Below are positions 9,172 to 18,121 of a DNA stretch of 64,000 nucleotides, one piece after another. The stretch comes from DUQW01 sp050953805. GTDB taxonomy: Bacteria; Bacillota_I; Bacilli_A; Acholeplasmatales; Acholeplasmataceae. The notes beneath the pieces are model-generated. The model ran no database searches. It had not been told where the DNA came from and worked only from the letters and a program-made list of their open reading frames with translations. A program made the translations under genes and the position numbers. How positions within the stretch are numbered: the first letter of the stretch is position 1; every line of letters begins with the position of its first letter. The DNA lies in the NCBI GenBank assembly GCA_050953805.1, contig JBMNNE010000002.1, positions 248,001 through 312,000 of the forward strand, written 5' to 3'.

Positions 9172-10133
9172 TAATCTTCATCCATTCGGTTAAAAATTTG
9201 TGAGATTGCTTCATCTCTCATTAAATGTAGGATTGTTTCTCCTAATAACTTACCAATTGAAAGTTGTTTAATTTTTTTACTAGTTTTTTTCAGTTCAATT
9301 GTATTAGTTACAATTACTTCTTTAATACAAGATTCTTCTAATTTTTCGATTGCTGGATCAGATAAAATCGGATGAGTGGCAGTTGCATATATTTCAACGG
9401 CACCAGCCTTCTTTAAAGCTCCTGATGCTGCAACTAATGTTCCAGCAGTATCAATGATGTCATCAACAATTATTGCGGTTTTCCCCTTGACCTCACCAAT
9501 AATGTTAATAACTTCAGCAACATTTGGTTCTGGTCTTCTTTTATCAATGATTGCTAGTGGGGCACCACCCAAAAGTCTAGCAAATGATCTAGCCCTTGTT
9601 GCTCCTCCGTGATCTGGTGAAATAATTACCAAATCTTTAATTCTTTTTCTCTTGAAATAACTGGCCAGAAGCGGAGCTGCTGGGAAGTTATCAATTGGAA
9701 TATCAAAAAATCCTTGAATTTGTCCGGCATGTAAGTCAATACAAATAATGCGGCTAGCACCGACTGTTTGCAGCATATCAGCAATCATTTTTGAAGTAAT
9801 CGGTTCTCTTGATCTTGACTTTCTATCTTGTCTAGAATATCCATAATATGGCATTATGATATTGATTGATGCAGCTGATGCTCTTTTTAAAGCATCAATC
9901 ATAATAAACAATTCCATATAATGTTCATTAACCGGTGTTGAAGTCGGTTGTACTACAAATACATGACAACCCCTAACACTTTCCTCTATATTTACTGTCA
10001 TTTCTCCATCAGCAAACTTCAATACACTGACAGTTGATAGCGGAATTTTAGAATATTTAGATATTTCTTCTGCTAGCGGCCGATTTCCACTCAAGGTAAA
10101 TAATTTTACTTTTTTTCCATCAATAATAACCAT
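9171..10133 (-). CDS. prs: Ribose-phosphate pyrophosphokinase
   Basis: PRPP synthase of about 320 residues, making PRPP from ribose 5-phosphate and ATP. Visible are MPYYGYSRQDRKSRSREPI (ATP site), SPDHGGATRARSFARLLGG and the PRPP-binding loop TAIIVDDIIDTAGTLVAAS. I start at the ATG at 10133 because GGGGGAAGGA sits just upstream and the family N-terminus (KKVKLFTLSGN) follows; the open frame reaches ten codons further to 10163 but that start has no SD. The transcript continues into pth and mfd. Confidence 0.95.
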   Translation of the reverse strand: MVIIDGKKVKLFTLSGNRPLAEEISKYSKIPLSTVSVLKFADGEMTVNIEESVRGCHVFVVQPTSTPVNEHYMELFIMIDALKRASAASINIIMPYYGYSRQDRKSRSREPITSKMIADMLQTVGASRIICIDLHAGQIQGFFDIPIDNFPAAPLLASYFKRKRIKDLVIISPDHGGATRARSFARLLGGAPLAIIDKRRPEPNVAEVINIIGEVKGKTAIIVDDIIDTAGTLVAASGALKKAGAVEIYATATHPILSDPAIEKLEESCIKEVIVTNTIELKKTSKKIKQLSIGKLLGETILHLMRDEAISQIFNRMDED

Positions 10134-10154
10134 TTTAATCCTTCCCCCTTTATT

Positions 10155-10174
10155 AGTATACACTTTTCAAGTGT
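10155..10174 (-). promoter_or_regulatory. Promoter and palindrome upstream of prs
   Basis: On the minus strand a -10 box TATACT (10155-10160) is preceded by the inverted repeat ACACTT-TTC-AAGTGT (10160-10174), which fills the space between -10 and -35. It could be an operator. No clear -35 is visible. Confidence 0.4.
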
Positions 10175-10332
10175 AAAAAGTAAGAAATAAGGGAAATAAT
10201 TGTATGAATTTATCTTAAAATTAGTCTTTATTTTAAATACTTTTTAAAAATCTGAATTTTTATTCATATTATTGTGTTTATTTATCTAAAATATAAATAA
10301 TTATGTGTTTTTTTTCATTATCTAATAGATAC

Positions 10333-10391
10333 TTGGTCTAATTGTACAAAAGTAGTAAAATATGGGCGTATATAATCTATTTAGAAAATAG
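10333..10391 (+). promoter_or_regulatory. Promoter region of the ABC exporter operon
   Basis: TTGGTC (10333-10338) and TAAAAT (10356-10361) are separated by 17 bp. A second -10-like TATAAT (10371-10376) is followed at once by the inverted repeat CTATTT-AGA-AAATAG (10377-10391), a possible operator. The rest of the 320-nt gap between prs and this operon is AT-rich with no gene seen. Confidence 0.5.
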
Positions 10392-10412
10392 GTTGTGTTA
10401 TTATTTTTTTAT

Positions 10413-10452
10413 AAGGAGGATATACTTAAAATTATTAAGTATAAATTAATTT
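10413..10452 (+). promoter_or_regulatory. Shine-Dalgarno separated from its start codon by a perfect hairpin
   Basis: The SD AAGGAGGA (10413-10420) lies 32 nt before the ATG at 10453, too far for normal initiation. The intervening TATACTTAA (10421-10429) and TTAAGTATA (10435-10443) are a perfect 9-bp inverted repeat with a 5-nt loop. Folded, they leave 9 nt between SD and ATG. A TAA in frame upstream excludes a closer start. Confidence 0.6.
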
Positions 10453-11400
10453 ATGAATAAAAATTGGGTAATTGAAATCAAAGGACTTAGTAAAACATAT
10501 AAAAAAGGCGCTAAAGCTGTTGATGATTTAAATCTTGTTGTTAGAGAAGGCGAAATTTTTGGTTTTTTAGGTCCTAATGGTAGTGGTAAAACAACTACTA
10601 TTAATGCAATTTTAGACTTAATTAATTATGAAGAGGGCGAAATCGTTTTGTTTAATAACGAGTTTTTGAATAAAACTGATGTTAAGAGAAATATTGGCTT
10701 TATTAGTCAAGAAGTTGGTGTTTTTAACGAACTAAATGTTTTAGAGAATATAACTTTCTTTTGTGGATTATATATTGATGACAAAAAAACAAGAGATAGA
10801 TATGTTCAAGAAGCGATCGATCTAGTTCAAATTAGAGATTATTTAAAATATAAACCATCAAAATTAAGTGGTGGTTTATTGCGTAGACTTCATATTGCTT
10901 GCGGGATCGCACATAAACCAAAACTTATCTTTTTCGATGAACCAACCGTTGGAATTGACCCTCAAAGTAGAAATCACATTTTAGAACAAATTAAACTTCT
11001 CAATAAAAATGGTGCTACTATCGTATATACATCGCACTATATGGAAGAAATTGAATTTTTATGTGACTACATTGTAATTATTGATAAAGGTAAAATTATT
11101 GCTAACGGAACTTATGATCAATTAATTGATCAAATTGATTTAGTAGAATTTATTGAAATTGAATACAATACTAATATTAGTGATGATGCTTTAAATGAAA
11201 TAAAAAATATCAAAGAGGTTGTTGAAGTAACCAAAAATAATGCTAAAGTTGTCATTAAAACTAATCAAGATGATAAAACCTTAAACAAAATAATTAATTT
11301 ATTAGATAAATATAAAATTGATTATTCTAAAATTAACTCTAGTAAACCAAGTCTGAATGATGTGTTTTTAGAATTAACTGGAAAAGAGTTGAGAGATTAG
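10453..11400 (+). CDS. ABC transporter ATP-binding protein
   Basis: A 315-residue ABC ATPase of the multidrug/antibiotic exporter type with separate ABC-2 permeases. Walker A is GPNGSGKTTTINA, the Q-loop is around FISQEVG, the signature is KLSGGLLRRLHIACG, Walker B is KLIFFDEPTVGIDP, and the switch His is in YTSHYMEE. The C-terminal extension beyond residue 220 is typical of this subfamily. It is followed after one base by two permease genes. The unit is transcribed against the surrounding genes. The unusual translation leader (10413-10452) suggests control at initiation. Substrate cannot be read from the sequence. Confidence 0.9.
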   Translation: MNKNWVIEIKGLSKTYKKGAKAVDDLNLVVREGEIFGFLGPNGSGKTTTINAILDLINYEEGEIVLFNNEFLNKTDVKRNIGFISQEVGVFNELNVLENITFFCGLYIDDKKTRDRYVQEAIDLVQIRDYLKYKPSKLSGGLLRRLHIACGIAHKPKLIFFDEPTVGIDPQSRNHILEQIKLLNKNGATIVYTSHYMEEIEFLCDYIVIIDKGKIIANGTYDQLIDQIDLVEFIEIEYNTNISDDALNEIKNIKEVVEVTKNNAKVVIKTNQDDKTLNKIINLLDKYKIDYSKINSSKPSLNDVFLELTGKELRD

Positions 11401-11401
11401 T

Positions 11402-12562
11402 ATGAAAAATTTGTTTATTCTCAACTTAAAAAAATTATTAAAAAATAAAACTTTAATTTTTTGGTCGCTTGTTTTTCCTCTTATTTTAACCACCATCTTT
11501 TATTTCGTTTTTCAAGATGTCAAAAACGAAGATTTTTTTGAAACAATAACTGTTTATTATGACGATACTAATTTTGAAAATCACGATAAAGATTTTTTAA
11601 TAAATGAGATGTTAAAAGAAGCGAAGTATGAAAAAAGCATCGGTAACAATAAAACAAAAATAATATCATTGTTTTCATTACAACCAAAAATATTTGATAG
11701 TAACGACTTAAAAAAAGATAAAATTCCGCATTTATATAAAGAAAAAGAAACTGGAACCTTTGTAATTAAAGCATCGACTCATAATCTTGATACCGCTATT
11801 TTGGAAAGTTTTATTAATGATTATAGTCATGCAATTAAGATTTCTTTATTACTTGTGACAGAAAGTAATGGTTTGCTATCTTTTGAAGAAGCTTTAGCTA
11901 TTTATTTAGACGGATATGAAAATGAATATTTAAAAACATCTGGAAATAAAAAATTAGATTATATTGATAACTATTTTTATACAGTAATTGCGATGGCTAT
12001 AATTTATGGGGCTTTTTTAGCTTTTGAACAAGCAAAAATATATCAACCTATAAATTACGCTTATGCTAAAAGAATTAAAGTTAGTGGAGTTAATCGTTCT
12101 AAACTTATTTTAAGTTCTATTTTAAGTGCTTTAGTAGTTCAATTTTTAATTATGGCTGTATTTTTATTAGTTGCATTGCCTGTTTTTGGAATTACTTTTA
12201 GCAACTTGGGTCTCGCTATTTTAGTTATTATATTGGGGATTATATCAATGAATATTTTAGGGTTTTTCTTTGGTATATTTTTTAACTCTTTAACACAAGG
12301 TATGGCCAATGCCGTTATTATATTACTTGGTACTTTAGGTGGTTTCTTTTCTGGCATGATGGTATCATCAGTAAAATTTTTCGTTATGACTTATGCTAAA
12401 CCGATGGCATATACTAATATTAATGGTTTAATTAGTGATTCCTTTCTGCAACTTGATTTTGGAAACTATACTAACTATTGGTACAATATATTAGCTTTAT
12501 CAATAATTAGTTTAGTTCTGTTGGGGCTTACTTTTTATAAATATATAAAGAAGGAGAAATAA
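11402..12562 (+). CDS. ABC-2 type permease subunit
   Basis: A 386-residue membrane protein with one N-terminal transmembrane helix (about residues 17-36), a large extracytoplasmic domain of about 150 residues rich in Asp, Lys and Asn, and a cluster of about five helices from residue 190 to the end. This is the ABC-2 membrane architecture. It begins one base after the ATPase gene and ends one base before the second permease, so the three genes form an operon encoding an ATPase with a heterodimeric permease, probably an exporter. Confidence 0.85.
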   Translation: MKNLFILNLKKLLKNKTLIFWSLVFPLILTTIFYFVFQDVKNEDFFETITVYYDDTNFENHDKDFLINEMLKEAKYEKSIGNNKTKIISLFSLQPKIFDSNDLKKDKIPHLYKEKETGTFVIKASTHNLDTAILESFINDYSHAIKISLLLVTESNGLLSFEEALAIYLDGYENEYLKTSGNKKLDYIDNYFYTVIAMAIIYGAFLAFEQAKIYQPINYAYAKRIKVSGVNRSKLILSSILSALVVQFLIMAVFLLVALPVFGITFSNLGLAILVIILGIISMNILGFFFGIFFNSLTQGMANAVIILLGTLGGFFSGMMVSSVKFFVMTYAKPMAYTNINGLISDSFLQLDFGNYTNYWYNILALSIISLVLLGLTFYKYIKKEK

Positions 12563-12563
12563 C

Positions 12564-13793
12564 ATGAGAGGATTTAAATTATTTTTTCAAATTTTAAAAT
12601 CTAATATTATTGTCACTTCGGCATATTTATTTATTTTAGTTCTTTCAAGTTTTATTTTTGGAGCAGCTAGCAATCAAGTACAATCAAGAGCAATAATTGA
12701 CGCCCCAATTTATTATGTTGAAATTAATGATAATTTAATTAATAATCTTCCTAAAGATGAAACTAAAATATTTGAGTACTTATTAGATAATAATTTGTTG
12801 TTGACAACAACAGACGATGTCTTATCTAAGGGATTATATAATCATACATTAAATTATGTTAGAGACAACGAAATGGAACCCGAACATGTTGATAACGCTA
12901 ATTACACTGGGATTATTCATGGGGCCTTAATTTTACCAAGTAATTTAAGTAAACTGAATCAAAATCAAGTATTTTATATTTTCCACACGAGTTTTAAAGA
13001 TACATCACAATTTACACCATTAGATTTGGCTATTAGTAAATATATGAATGTTTATTACTCTTTGTTAGATGTTTACCACGAAAATAATATTGTATTTAAT
13101 AATAATGATTTAGTTAATCAAATTAATGAAAATCTTGCTAATGAGGTGAAAGTTGATCTTTCTAGTCCGATAGATGCAAAAGTGAAACTCTTAGGAACAT
13201 TTTTTAATTTTTCAACATATATTATTTCTGCTAATATTGTTTTAATTATCGGTATAATAATATTTGAAATAAAGAAAACAGAAATCTTCAGAAGAATTTC
13301 AATTGCTCCATATGATAAGACTAAATTTATTTTTGGAATTATTTTTGCTGCAGTATTAATGGCCTTTGGGTTGGTAGCATTTGTCTTTTTAATGAGTGCA
13401 ATTACTAATCCGAATACAACCCTTACCTTAAGTGGTTTATATTTCTTGCTGAATTTATTGTTGTTTGTCATACCACTAACTGCGGTATCAGTATTTTTAG
13501 GATTGGTTATTTCAAAACAGGAAATAGTATCAATGTTAAGCACAGTCCTTGCGTTAGCTCAAGGTTTCTTTACTGGCGCTTTCGTTCCAGCAGAATTTCT
13601 ATCAGATGGACTATTAACACTTGGAAAAATCTTTCCTGCTTCATATACTATCGAAATTAATCGGTTATTAGTTGAACAATCAAGCGCTAATTTAGGAAAT
13701 ATTTTGTTTAATGGTGGCATTTTATTAGTGTATTTTGTCGTATTTTTCGCTTTATCATTATTTGTTTTTCAAAAGAAGGTTAAAAAGGAATAA
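12564..13793 (+). CDS. ABC-2 type permease subunit
   Basis: A 409-residue paralogue of the preceding permease: N-terminal helix (about 15-35), an extracytoplasmic region to about residue 210, then a C-terminal bundle of about six helices with the ABC-2 like segment ALAQGFFTGAFVPAEFL. SD AAGGAGAAA lies just upstream, inside the end of the preceding gene. It is the last gene of the exporter operon. The hairpin after it (13790-13819) has a T tract only on the other strand, so plus-strand termination here is not evident. Confidence 0.85.
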   Translation: MRGFKLFFQILKSNIIVTSAYLFILVLSSFIFGAASNQVQSRAIIDAPIYYVEINDNLINNLPKDETKIFEYLLDNNLLLTTTDDVLSKGLYNHTLNYVRDNEMEPEHVDNANYTGIIHGALILPSNLSKLNQNQVFYIFHTSFKDTSQFTPLDLAISKYMNVYYSLLDVYHENNIVFNNNDLVNQINENLANEVKVDLSSPIDAKVKLLGTFFNFSTYIISANIVLIIGIIIFEIKKTEIFRRISIAPYDKTKFIFGIIFAAVLMAFGLVAFVFLMSAITNPNTTLTLSGLYFLLNLLLFVIPLTAVSVFLGLVISKQEIVSMLSTVLALAQGFFTGAFVPAEFLSDGLLTLGKIFPASYTIEINRLLVEQSSANLGNILFNGGILLVYFVVFFALSLFVFQKKVKKE

Positions 13794-13819
13794 AAAAGGA
13801 CTGCACTAGTTGCAGTCCT
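13790..13819 (-). terminator. Rho-independent terminator after spoVG
   Basis: AGGACTGCA (13797-13805) and TGCAGTCCT (13811-13819) form a 9-bp stem with a 5-nt loop. Only the leftward direction runs into a T tract (TTTTTATTCC), so it terminates the minus-strand spoVG transcript. Confidence 0.85.
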
Positions 13820-13864
13820 AAAAAAACAATTCTTTATAATACTTAATAAACTAACTAAACAATA

Positions 13865-14152
13865 CTACTCGTCGTCGTCTTCGTTCAGGACAGGGTTTGC
13901 AAGAACATTTTCATATTCTGCAATGATTGCATCTTCGAGTTCTTTTCTTGTTTCTGAGTTAATTGGGTGAGCTATGTCGCGATATGAACCGTTTGGCATC
14001 TTTTTACTAGGCATGGCAATAAATACGCCTGATTCGCCTTCAATAATTTTGATGTCATGAACAACAAAACTATTATCAAATGTAATGGTTGCCACTCCTT
14101 TTAATCTGCTTTCTGATCCAATTACTCGTACCCTTACGTCAGTAATCTTCAT
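13865..14152 (-). CDS. spoVG: SpoVG family RNA/DNA-binding regulator
   Basis: A 95-residue protein starting MKITDVRVRVI with the family core GVATITFDNSFVVHDIKIIE, FIAMPSKK and YRDIAHPI. I choose the ATG at 14152 because AGGAGGATAATT sits directly before it and the family begins here; an upstream in-frame ATG at 14188 has no SD. SpoVG is a small dimeric nucleic-acid-binding regulator first named in sporulation but present in many non-sporulating Firmicutes, so it is not evidence for spores. It lies downstream of ispE as in Bacillus. Confidence 0.93.
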   Translation of the reverse strand: MKITDVRVRVIGSESRLKGVATITFDNSFVVHDIKIIEGESGVFIAMPSKKMPNGSYRDIAHPINSETRKELEDAIIAEYENVLANPVLNEDDDE

Positions 14153-14217
14153 AATTATCCTCCTCATGAGTGTATTTGTCAAAGCCATTATAGCATTATT
14201 TTTATAATTTGTATATA

Positions 14218-15039
14218 CTATTTTTTGATTTTAACATCAAAAACTTGGATATTTTCAAGTTTTTTTAATCTTTCAACGGCATTTTTATTAGAATTTATTA
14301 TAAATAAGGTAGGGCCCGAACCACTCATCATAACATTTGGAGCTATTTCTTTTATCTTTTGATAATATATATCAAAAGTATAGTTGGTTTTTAGTGCTGA
14401 TTCTAGTAAATCGTTTTTTATATTATACAAATATTTAGATGGATCTTTATTAGAAAATAGTTCGATTTGTCTTTTAAAATCGATTCTATTTTCTTTTATT
14501 TTGTGATTTTTAAACACTTCAGCGGTATTATTTTTAGTCGGCAAAAGAATTAGTGTAATTGTTTCAAAATAGGGGTAATCAATAAATTCTAACTTATCGC
14601 CTCGACCCTGAATAATAGCCGGTTTATTATATAAACAAAATAAGATGTCGCTTCCTAATTTATTGGCTATATCCTCTAATTCGCTTGGCGGAAGTTGCAA
14701 ATTAAATAATTCAACAATACCATTGATTACTGCTGCAGCATTGGCACTACCCCCACCGAGTCCTGAAGCTAGAGGAATTTTTTTATAAATTGTTACCTTG
14801 ACATTTTTATCAATGTGTTTTCTATTTTGAAATTCTTCAATCACTCTTTTTACCAAATTATTTTTAATTTGGACATTTGATATCACTTCATTTTTATTTG
14901 ATATTTCTAAGTAAACTTCATCATAAAAATCAAGTGGTATCACGATTGATTTTAATTCGTGAAAGCCATCTTGTCTTCTCCTAACCACATGAAGATCTAA
15001 ATTCAATTTTGCATAAGCTAATTTTCTAATAATGTCCAT
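14218..15039 (-). CDS. ispE: 4-diphosphocytidyl-2-C-methyl-D-erythritol kinase
   Basis: A 273-residue GHMP-fold kinase. The N-terminal AYAKLNLDLHVVRRRQDGFH has the Lys and His typical of IspE, the ATP loop is PLASGLGGGSANAAA, and the C-terminal MMSGSGPTLF is the third GHMP motif. It phosphorylates CDP-methylerythritol in the non-mevalonate isoprenoid pathway, so the organism probably makes isoprenoids by that route. The start lies inside the end of rsmA (22-base overlap) without a strong SD, suggesting translational coupling. Confidence 0.93.
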   Translation of the reverse strand: MDIIRKLAYAKLNLDLHVVRRRQDGFHELKSIVIPLDFYDEVYLEISNKNEVISNVQIKNNLVKRVIEEFQNRKHIDKNVKVTIYKKIPLASGLGGGSANAAAVINGIVELFNLQLPPSELEDIANKLGSDILFCLYNKPAIIQGRGDKLEFIDYPYFETITLILLPTKNNTAEVFKNHKIKENRIDFKRQIELFSNKDPSKYLYNIKNDLLESALKTNYTFDIYYQKIKEIAPNVMMSGSGPTLFIINSNKNAVERLKKLENIQVFDVKIKK

Positions 15040-15806
15040 ACTATCACATTAAATAAATTAATAAAATCTTCAAGAGATAATTGTTCGGCTCTAATGTTAT
15101 CGTTAAGATTATTTTCTCTTAATACGATATTTATCTCATTTTTTTCTTTTTTATAATATTCTGATAAATTATTAGTTAATGTTTTTCTTTTTTGAGTAAA
15201 TGAAGCTTTAATAAATTCAAAGAACTTCGTCTCTTTTTCGGTATTAATTTGACGGTTGTTTCTCTTTTCAAGTCTTATTACTACACTATCAACTTTTGGT
15301 TGAGGATAAAATAATTTTTTTGATACATTAACAACTTTTTCAACTTTAGTTAAATATTGAACAATTACTGATAATGCATTATATTTTTTTGAATTTGGTG
15401 GTGATATAATTCTATCTCCAACTTCTTTTTGAACCATAATTGTCGCACTACTATAGATGTTGTTTTCAAGAAAATTAAATAAAATTGGCGTAGTAATATA
15501 ATATGGTAAATTTCCAATTAGTTCCCACTTTTCATCGCTTGTTATCTCACTTTTTAAAAAATCATCATATATGATTTCTAAATTATTAAACTCCTTTTGA
15601 ATCTCATCTAGATATATTGCTAAATCGTGATCGATTTCATAAGCAATAACCTTTTTAGCTCTCTTAGTTAATTCCTTAGTTAAAGCTCCTCTTCCAGGAC
15701 CGACTTCGATAACATTTTTATTATCAATTTTAGCTGATGAAACAATTTTGTTAATTAAATTTGTATCGGTAATAAAATTTTGTCCGAATTTCTTTTTAGG
15801 ATTCAT
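15018..15806 (-). CDS. rsmA: 16S rRNA dimethyladenosine transferase
   Basis: A 262-residue KsgA/RsmA methyltransferase. KKFGQNFITDTNLINKIV opens the protein, VIEVGPGRGALTKEL is the SAM-binding motif I, and the catalytic NLPYY motif follows in ELIGNLPYYITTPILF. It dimethylates two adjacent adenines near the 3' end of 16S rRNA; loss usually gives kasugamycin resistance. It overlaps rnmV by 11 bases and ispE by 22, the conserved rnmV-rsmA arrangement of Firmicutes. Confidence 0.96.
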   Translation of the reverse strand: MNPKKKFGQNFITDTNLINKIVSSAKIDNKNVIEVGPGRGALTKELTKRAKKVIAYEIDHDLAIYLDEIQKEFNNLEIIYDDFLKSEITSDEKWELIGNLPYYITTPILFNFLENNIYSSATIMVQKEVGDRIISPPNSKKYNALSVIVQYLTKVEKVVNVSKKLFYPQPKVDSVVIRLEKRNNRQINTEKETKFFEFIKASFTQKRKTLTNNLSEYYKKEKNEINIVLRENNLNDNIRAEQLSLEDFINLFNVIVWTLLEN

Positions 15807-16332
15807 TTAATATCCTTTCTATTTCTTCATAACTTATATTCATTTGATTTAAATAATTTAGTAGTCTTTTAGCATTACTTTTGGGTAAATAATAGTGATT
15901 AGATATTTTTAATCGTCTTTCTTGGGAATCTTGACTTCCAGTTAAACCTAAATTAACTAAATCGGTTGTTGTTAATGAGCCTAATTTATCGTTATTAAAA
16001 ATAACTTTGTGATTTAAAATTATTTTTAATTCATTAACATCAACATGTTCTAGTCCAATCTTTTTATTATCTTTTGAAATAGCTTTTTCTCTGGGGATAT
16101 AAATATGAACTGGATTTTTAAGTTTTTCCGATAATTCTCTTCTTATTTTTCCCCCCGGATAATCGGGGTCTAATATTAAAATTATTTGATAATCTTTTTC
16201 TAAGTTTTGAAGTTGTTTAATCAATTTATCATCAAATGAAAAACCGTTGGTTTTTATTGTAATAATATTAGGATTTAGTTTTTTTAATATTTCTTCATCG
16301 CGAATTCCTTCAACAACATATATTTTTTTCAT
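15796..16332 (-). CDS. rnmV: Ribonuclease M5 (5S rRNA maturase)
   Basis: A 178-residue protein with an N-terminal TOPRIM domain: KKIYVVEGIRDEEIL carries the catalytic Glu, and ILILDPDYPGGKIRREL supplies the DxD pair and the PG-G motif. The C-terminal half (YLPKSNAKRLLNYLNQMNIS) matches the M5-specific domain. It trims 5S rRNA precursors. SD AAAGGA lies upstream. The gene order rnmV-rsmA is conserved. Confidence 0.92.
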   Translation of the reverse strand: MKKIYVVEGIRDEEILKKLNPNIITIKTNGFSFDDKLIKQLQNLEKDYQIILILDPDYPGGKIRRELSEKLKNPVHIYIPREKAISKDNKKIGLEHVDVNELKIILNHKVIFNNDKLGSLTTTDLVNLGLTGSQDSQERRLKISNHYYLPKSNAKRLLNYLNQMNISYEEIERILNES

Positions 16333-16362
16333 TTTAATTGTCCTTTTTCTTTAAATAATCCG

Positions 16363-16371
16363 TGATATAAT
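16363..16371 (+). promoter_or_regulatory. Extended -10 promoter of the HIT gene
   Basis: TGA-TATAAT is an extended -10 element 18 nt before the ATG, implying a leader of only about 12 nt that contains the SD AGAGGTGA. No -35 at normal spacing is seen. Confidence 0.5.
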
Positions 16372-16389
16372 GTTTTTAGAGGTGATAGA

Positions 16390-16803
16390 ATGAAAACTAT
16401 CTTTACAAAAATAATTGAAAGAGAAATTCCGGCTCATATTGTTTATGAAGATGATTTAGTGATTGCTTTTTTGGATATCTCACAAGCGACACCTGGTCAT
16501 ACCTTAGTTGTTCCAAAAAAAGAATATAAAAATATTTTTGAATTAGATGATAATGTTGCAAAACATCTCTTTAGTGTTGTTGTTAAACTGGCAAAAGCAA
16601 TCAAAATTTCATTAAAACCAAAAGGTTTAAATCTTTTGAATAATAATGAGGTTGTTGGCGGTCAAACAGTTTTTCATTATCATATGCACATTATTCCGCG
16701 TTACGATGAATATGATATTACAATTGAATTGGGAAATAATTCAAAAGATTCAAATTTTGATATTTTATCAAAAAGAGCTGATTTAATTAAATCGGCTCTA
16801 TAA
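16390..16803 (+). CDS. HIT family nucleotide-binding hydrolase
   Basis: A 137-residue HIT protein with the histidine triad HYHMH in GGQTVFHYHMHIIPRY and the N-terminal ATPGHTLVVPKKEYKNIFEL. Family members hydrolyse nucleoside phosphoramidates and related adenylated compounds. It is a single gene on the plus strand among minus-strand genes and its 3' end overlaps the 3' end of the histidine kinase gene by 17 bases, with no terminator visible for either, so antisense overlap of the transcripts is likely. Confidence 0.92.
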   Translation: MKTIFTKIIEREIPAHIVYEDDLVIAFLDISQATPGHTLVVPKKEYKNIFELDDNVAKHLFSVVVKLAKAIKISLKPKGLNLLNNNEVVGGQTVFHYHMHIIPRYDEYDITIELGNNSKDSNFDILSKRADLIKSAL

Positions 16804-18121
16804 CAAACATAACACCATTTTTTACATTCTTAACAGAAATTGATAAATCAAAGAACGCTAAAGTTTGTTGAGTAATACTCATACCTAATCCAAACTCGCC
16901 TTTATGTCCTTTTTCATATGGTTTAAATATTTTTTCGATAAATTCTTCATTAATTTGCTCACCGTCATTATAGATGGTGAGTTTTTTATTTTTTAAAATA
17001 ATAACTATTTTAGTTTGTGCGTAACGCATCGCATTATCAATTACATTACCAATTGCGATTTCTAAACTGTCCGGAGTCGCAAGATAAGTAGAATTATCTA
17101 AATCTAAAATAAATTCTTTATCAAATTTATATTTATTTTTATTGACAATATTTTTTATTGTTTCTTTAACAAATATTTCTTCAGGGATTTGATCATTAGT
17201 TAAATAAGCTAATTTGTTTAATTGTAATAACTGAACAACTTTGTGATTTAGAAGATCCGCTTGTCTAATAATAACATCAATTTCACTTTCATCAGTTATT
17301 CCATCTTTTATTGCTTCACCGTATGTCTTTATTACCGAAATAGGTGTCTTAAAATCATGAGAAATATTTTGCATGATTTCCCGTTTCGTCTGTTCGTGTT
17401 CGATTATTTCATTTCTCATTTCTTCAATTGAACGAGCTAAACTCGAAATTTCATCACGACCTGTTGTATCAATTGGTCGTTCATAGTTGCTTTTAACTAA
17501 TAACGATACCTCTTCCTGTAAATAACTAATTCTACCAACAAGTAATCTGGCCCATAGAAGTAGTGAAATATTTCCTAAAGTAATTAATGTTAAGGTAGTA
17601 AACCTTAATGTTTTAGCTAGATCATCGTTAATAGCTTTGGTATATCGATCATCAGTAAATCCAATAACATAGAAGTAGGCGCCCTCTTCATTTTTGGGTT
17701 CATTTTTAATTCCAACAATATGATATGTGCTTTTCCCGATTTTTCTTGTAATAGGAAATTCTTTAACAATTTCACCAGTAGCAATTTCTTGAATTAATAC
17801 TTCCAATTCAGCATTTTCAAAAAATTCTTCATCATTATAGCGGTAATATGGATTTAAATCAATATAGTATTCTTCGGTTTCTATATCTTTTTTCCAACTA
17901 TAAGCGACAATTCCATTATATTCATTTGGTCTAATGACACTATCTTTAATTTTTAGTTTGTCTGAAACTTCGTTTACATGGGTTTGTAATTGCGAAACAT
18001 TCAATTGGTCATAAACTCTTTGAAGCGCAAACTCAAAAATCAATACGAAAACCAGTGATATAACCACTGTTACAATTGTAAATATTACTGATATTTGAGT
18101 AATTAGCTTCCAACGTTTCAT
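16787..18121 (-). CDS. Sensor histidine kinase (HAMP/HisKA/HATPase)
   Basis: A 444-residue membrane kinase. A transmembrane helix lies at about residues 8-30 and a second at about 165-190, bracketing an extracytoplasmic sensor rich in Tyr and Glu. A HAMP region follows, then the H box QNISHDFKTPISVIKTYGEA with His255. The N box is IGNVIDNAMRYA and the G box GEFGLGMSITQQTLAFF. It overlaps the response regulator gene by 4 bases. Signal and targets are not evident. Confidence 0.93.
   Translation of the reverse strand: MKRWKLITQISVIFTIVTVVISLVFVLIFEFALQRVYDQLNVSQLQTHVNEVSDKLKIKDSVIRPNEYNGIVAYSWKKDIETEEYYIDLNPYYRYNDEEFFENAELEVLIQEIATGEIVKEFPITRKIGKSTYHIVGIKNEPKNEEGAYFYVIGFTDDRYTKAINDDLAKTLRFTTLTLITLGNISLLLWARLLVGRISYLQEEVSLLVKSNYERPIDTTGRDEISSLARSIEEMRNEIIEHEQTKREIMQNISHDFKTPISVIKTYGEAIKDGITDESEIDVIIRQADLLNHKVVQLLQLNKLAYLTNDQIPEEIFVKETIKNIVNKNKYKFDKEFILDLDNSTYLATPDSLEIAIGNVIDNAMRYAQTKIVIILKNKKLTIYNDGEQINEEFIEKIFKPYEKGHKGEFGLGMSITQQTLAFFDLSISVKNVKNGVMFVIEPI

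Noticed and set aside
10134..10163. Ten-codon N-terminal extension of Prs
   Set aside because: The region contains the SD for the ATG at 10133 and encodes residues not found in Prs proteins.
13118..13543. 141-codon minus-strand ORF
   Set aside because: It lies antisense within the second ABC-2 permease gene, which has clear family features and correct spacing in its operon.
13794..13840. Terminator for the ABC exporter operon on the plus strand
   Set aside because: The hairpin is followed by A, not T, in the plus direction; it fits only the minus-strand spoVG transcript.
14153..14188. Upstream start of SpoVG
   Set aside because: No SD precedes it and the family N-terminus MKITDVRVR begins at the ATG at 14152 behind a strong AGGAGG.
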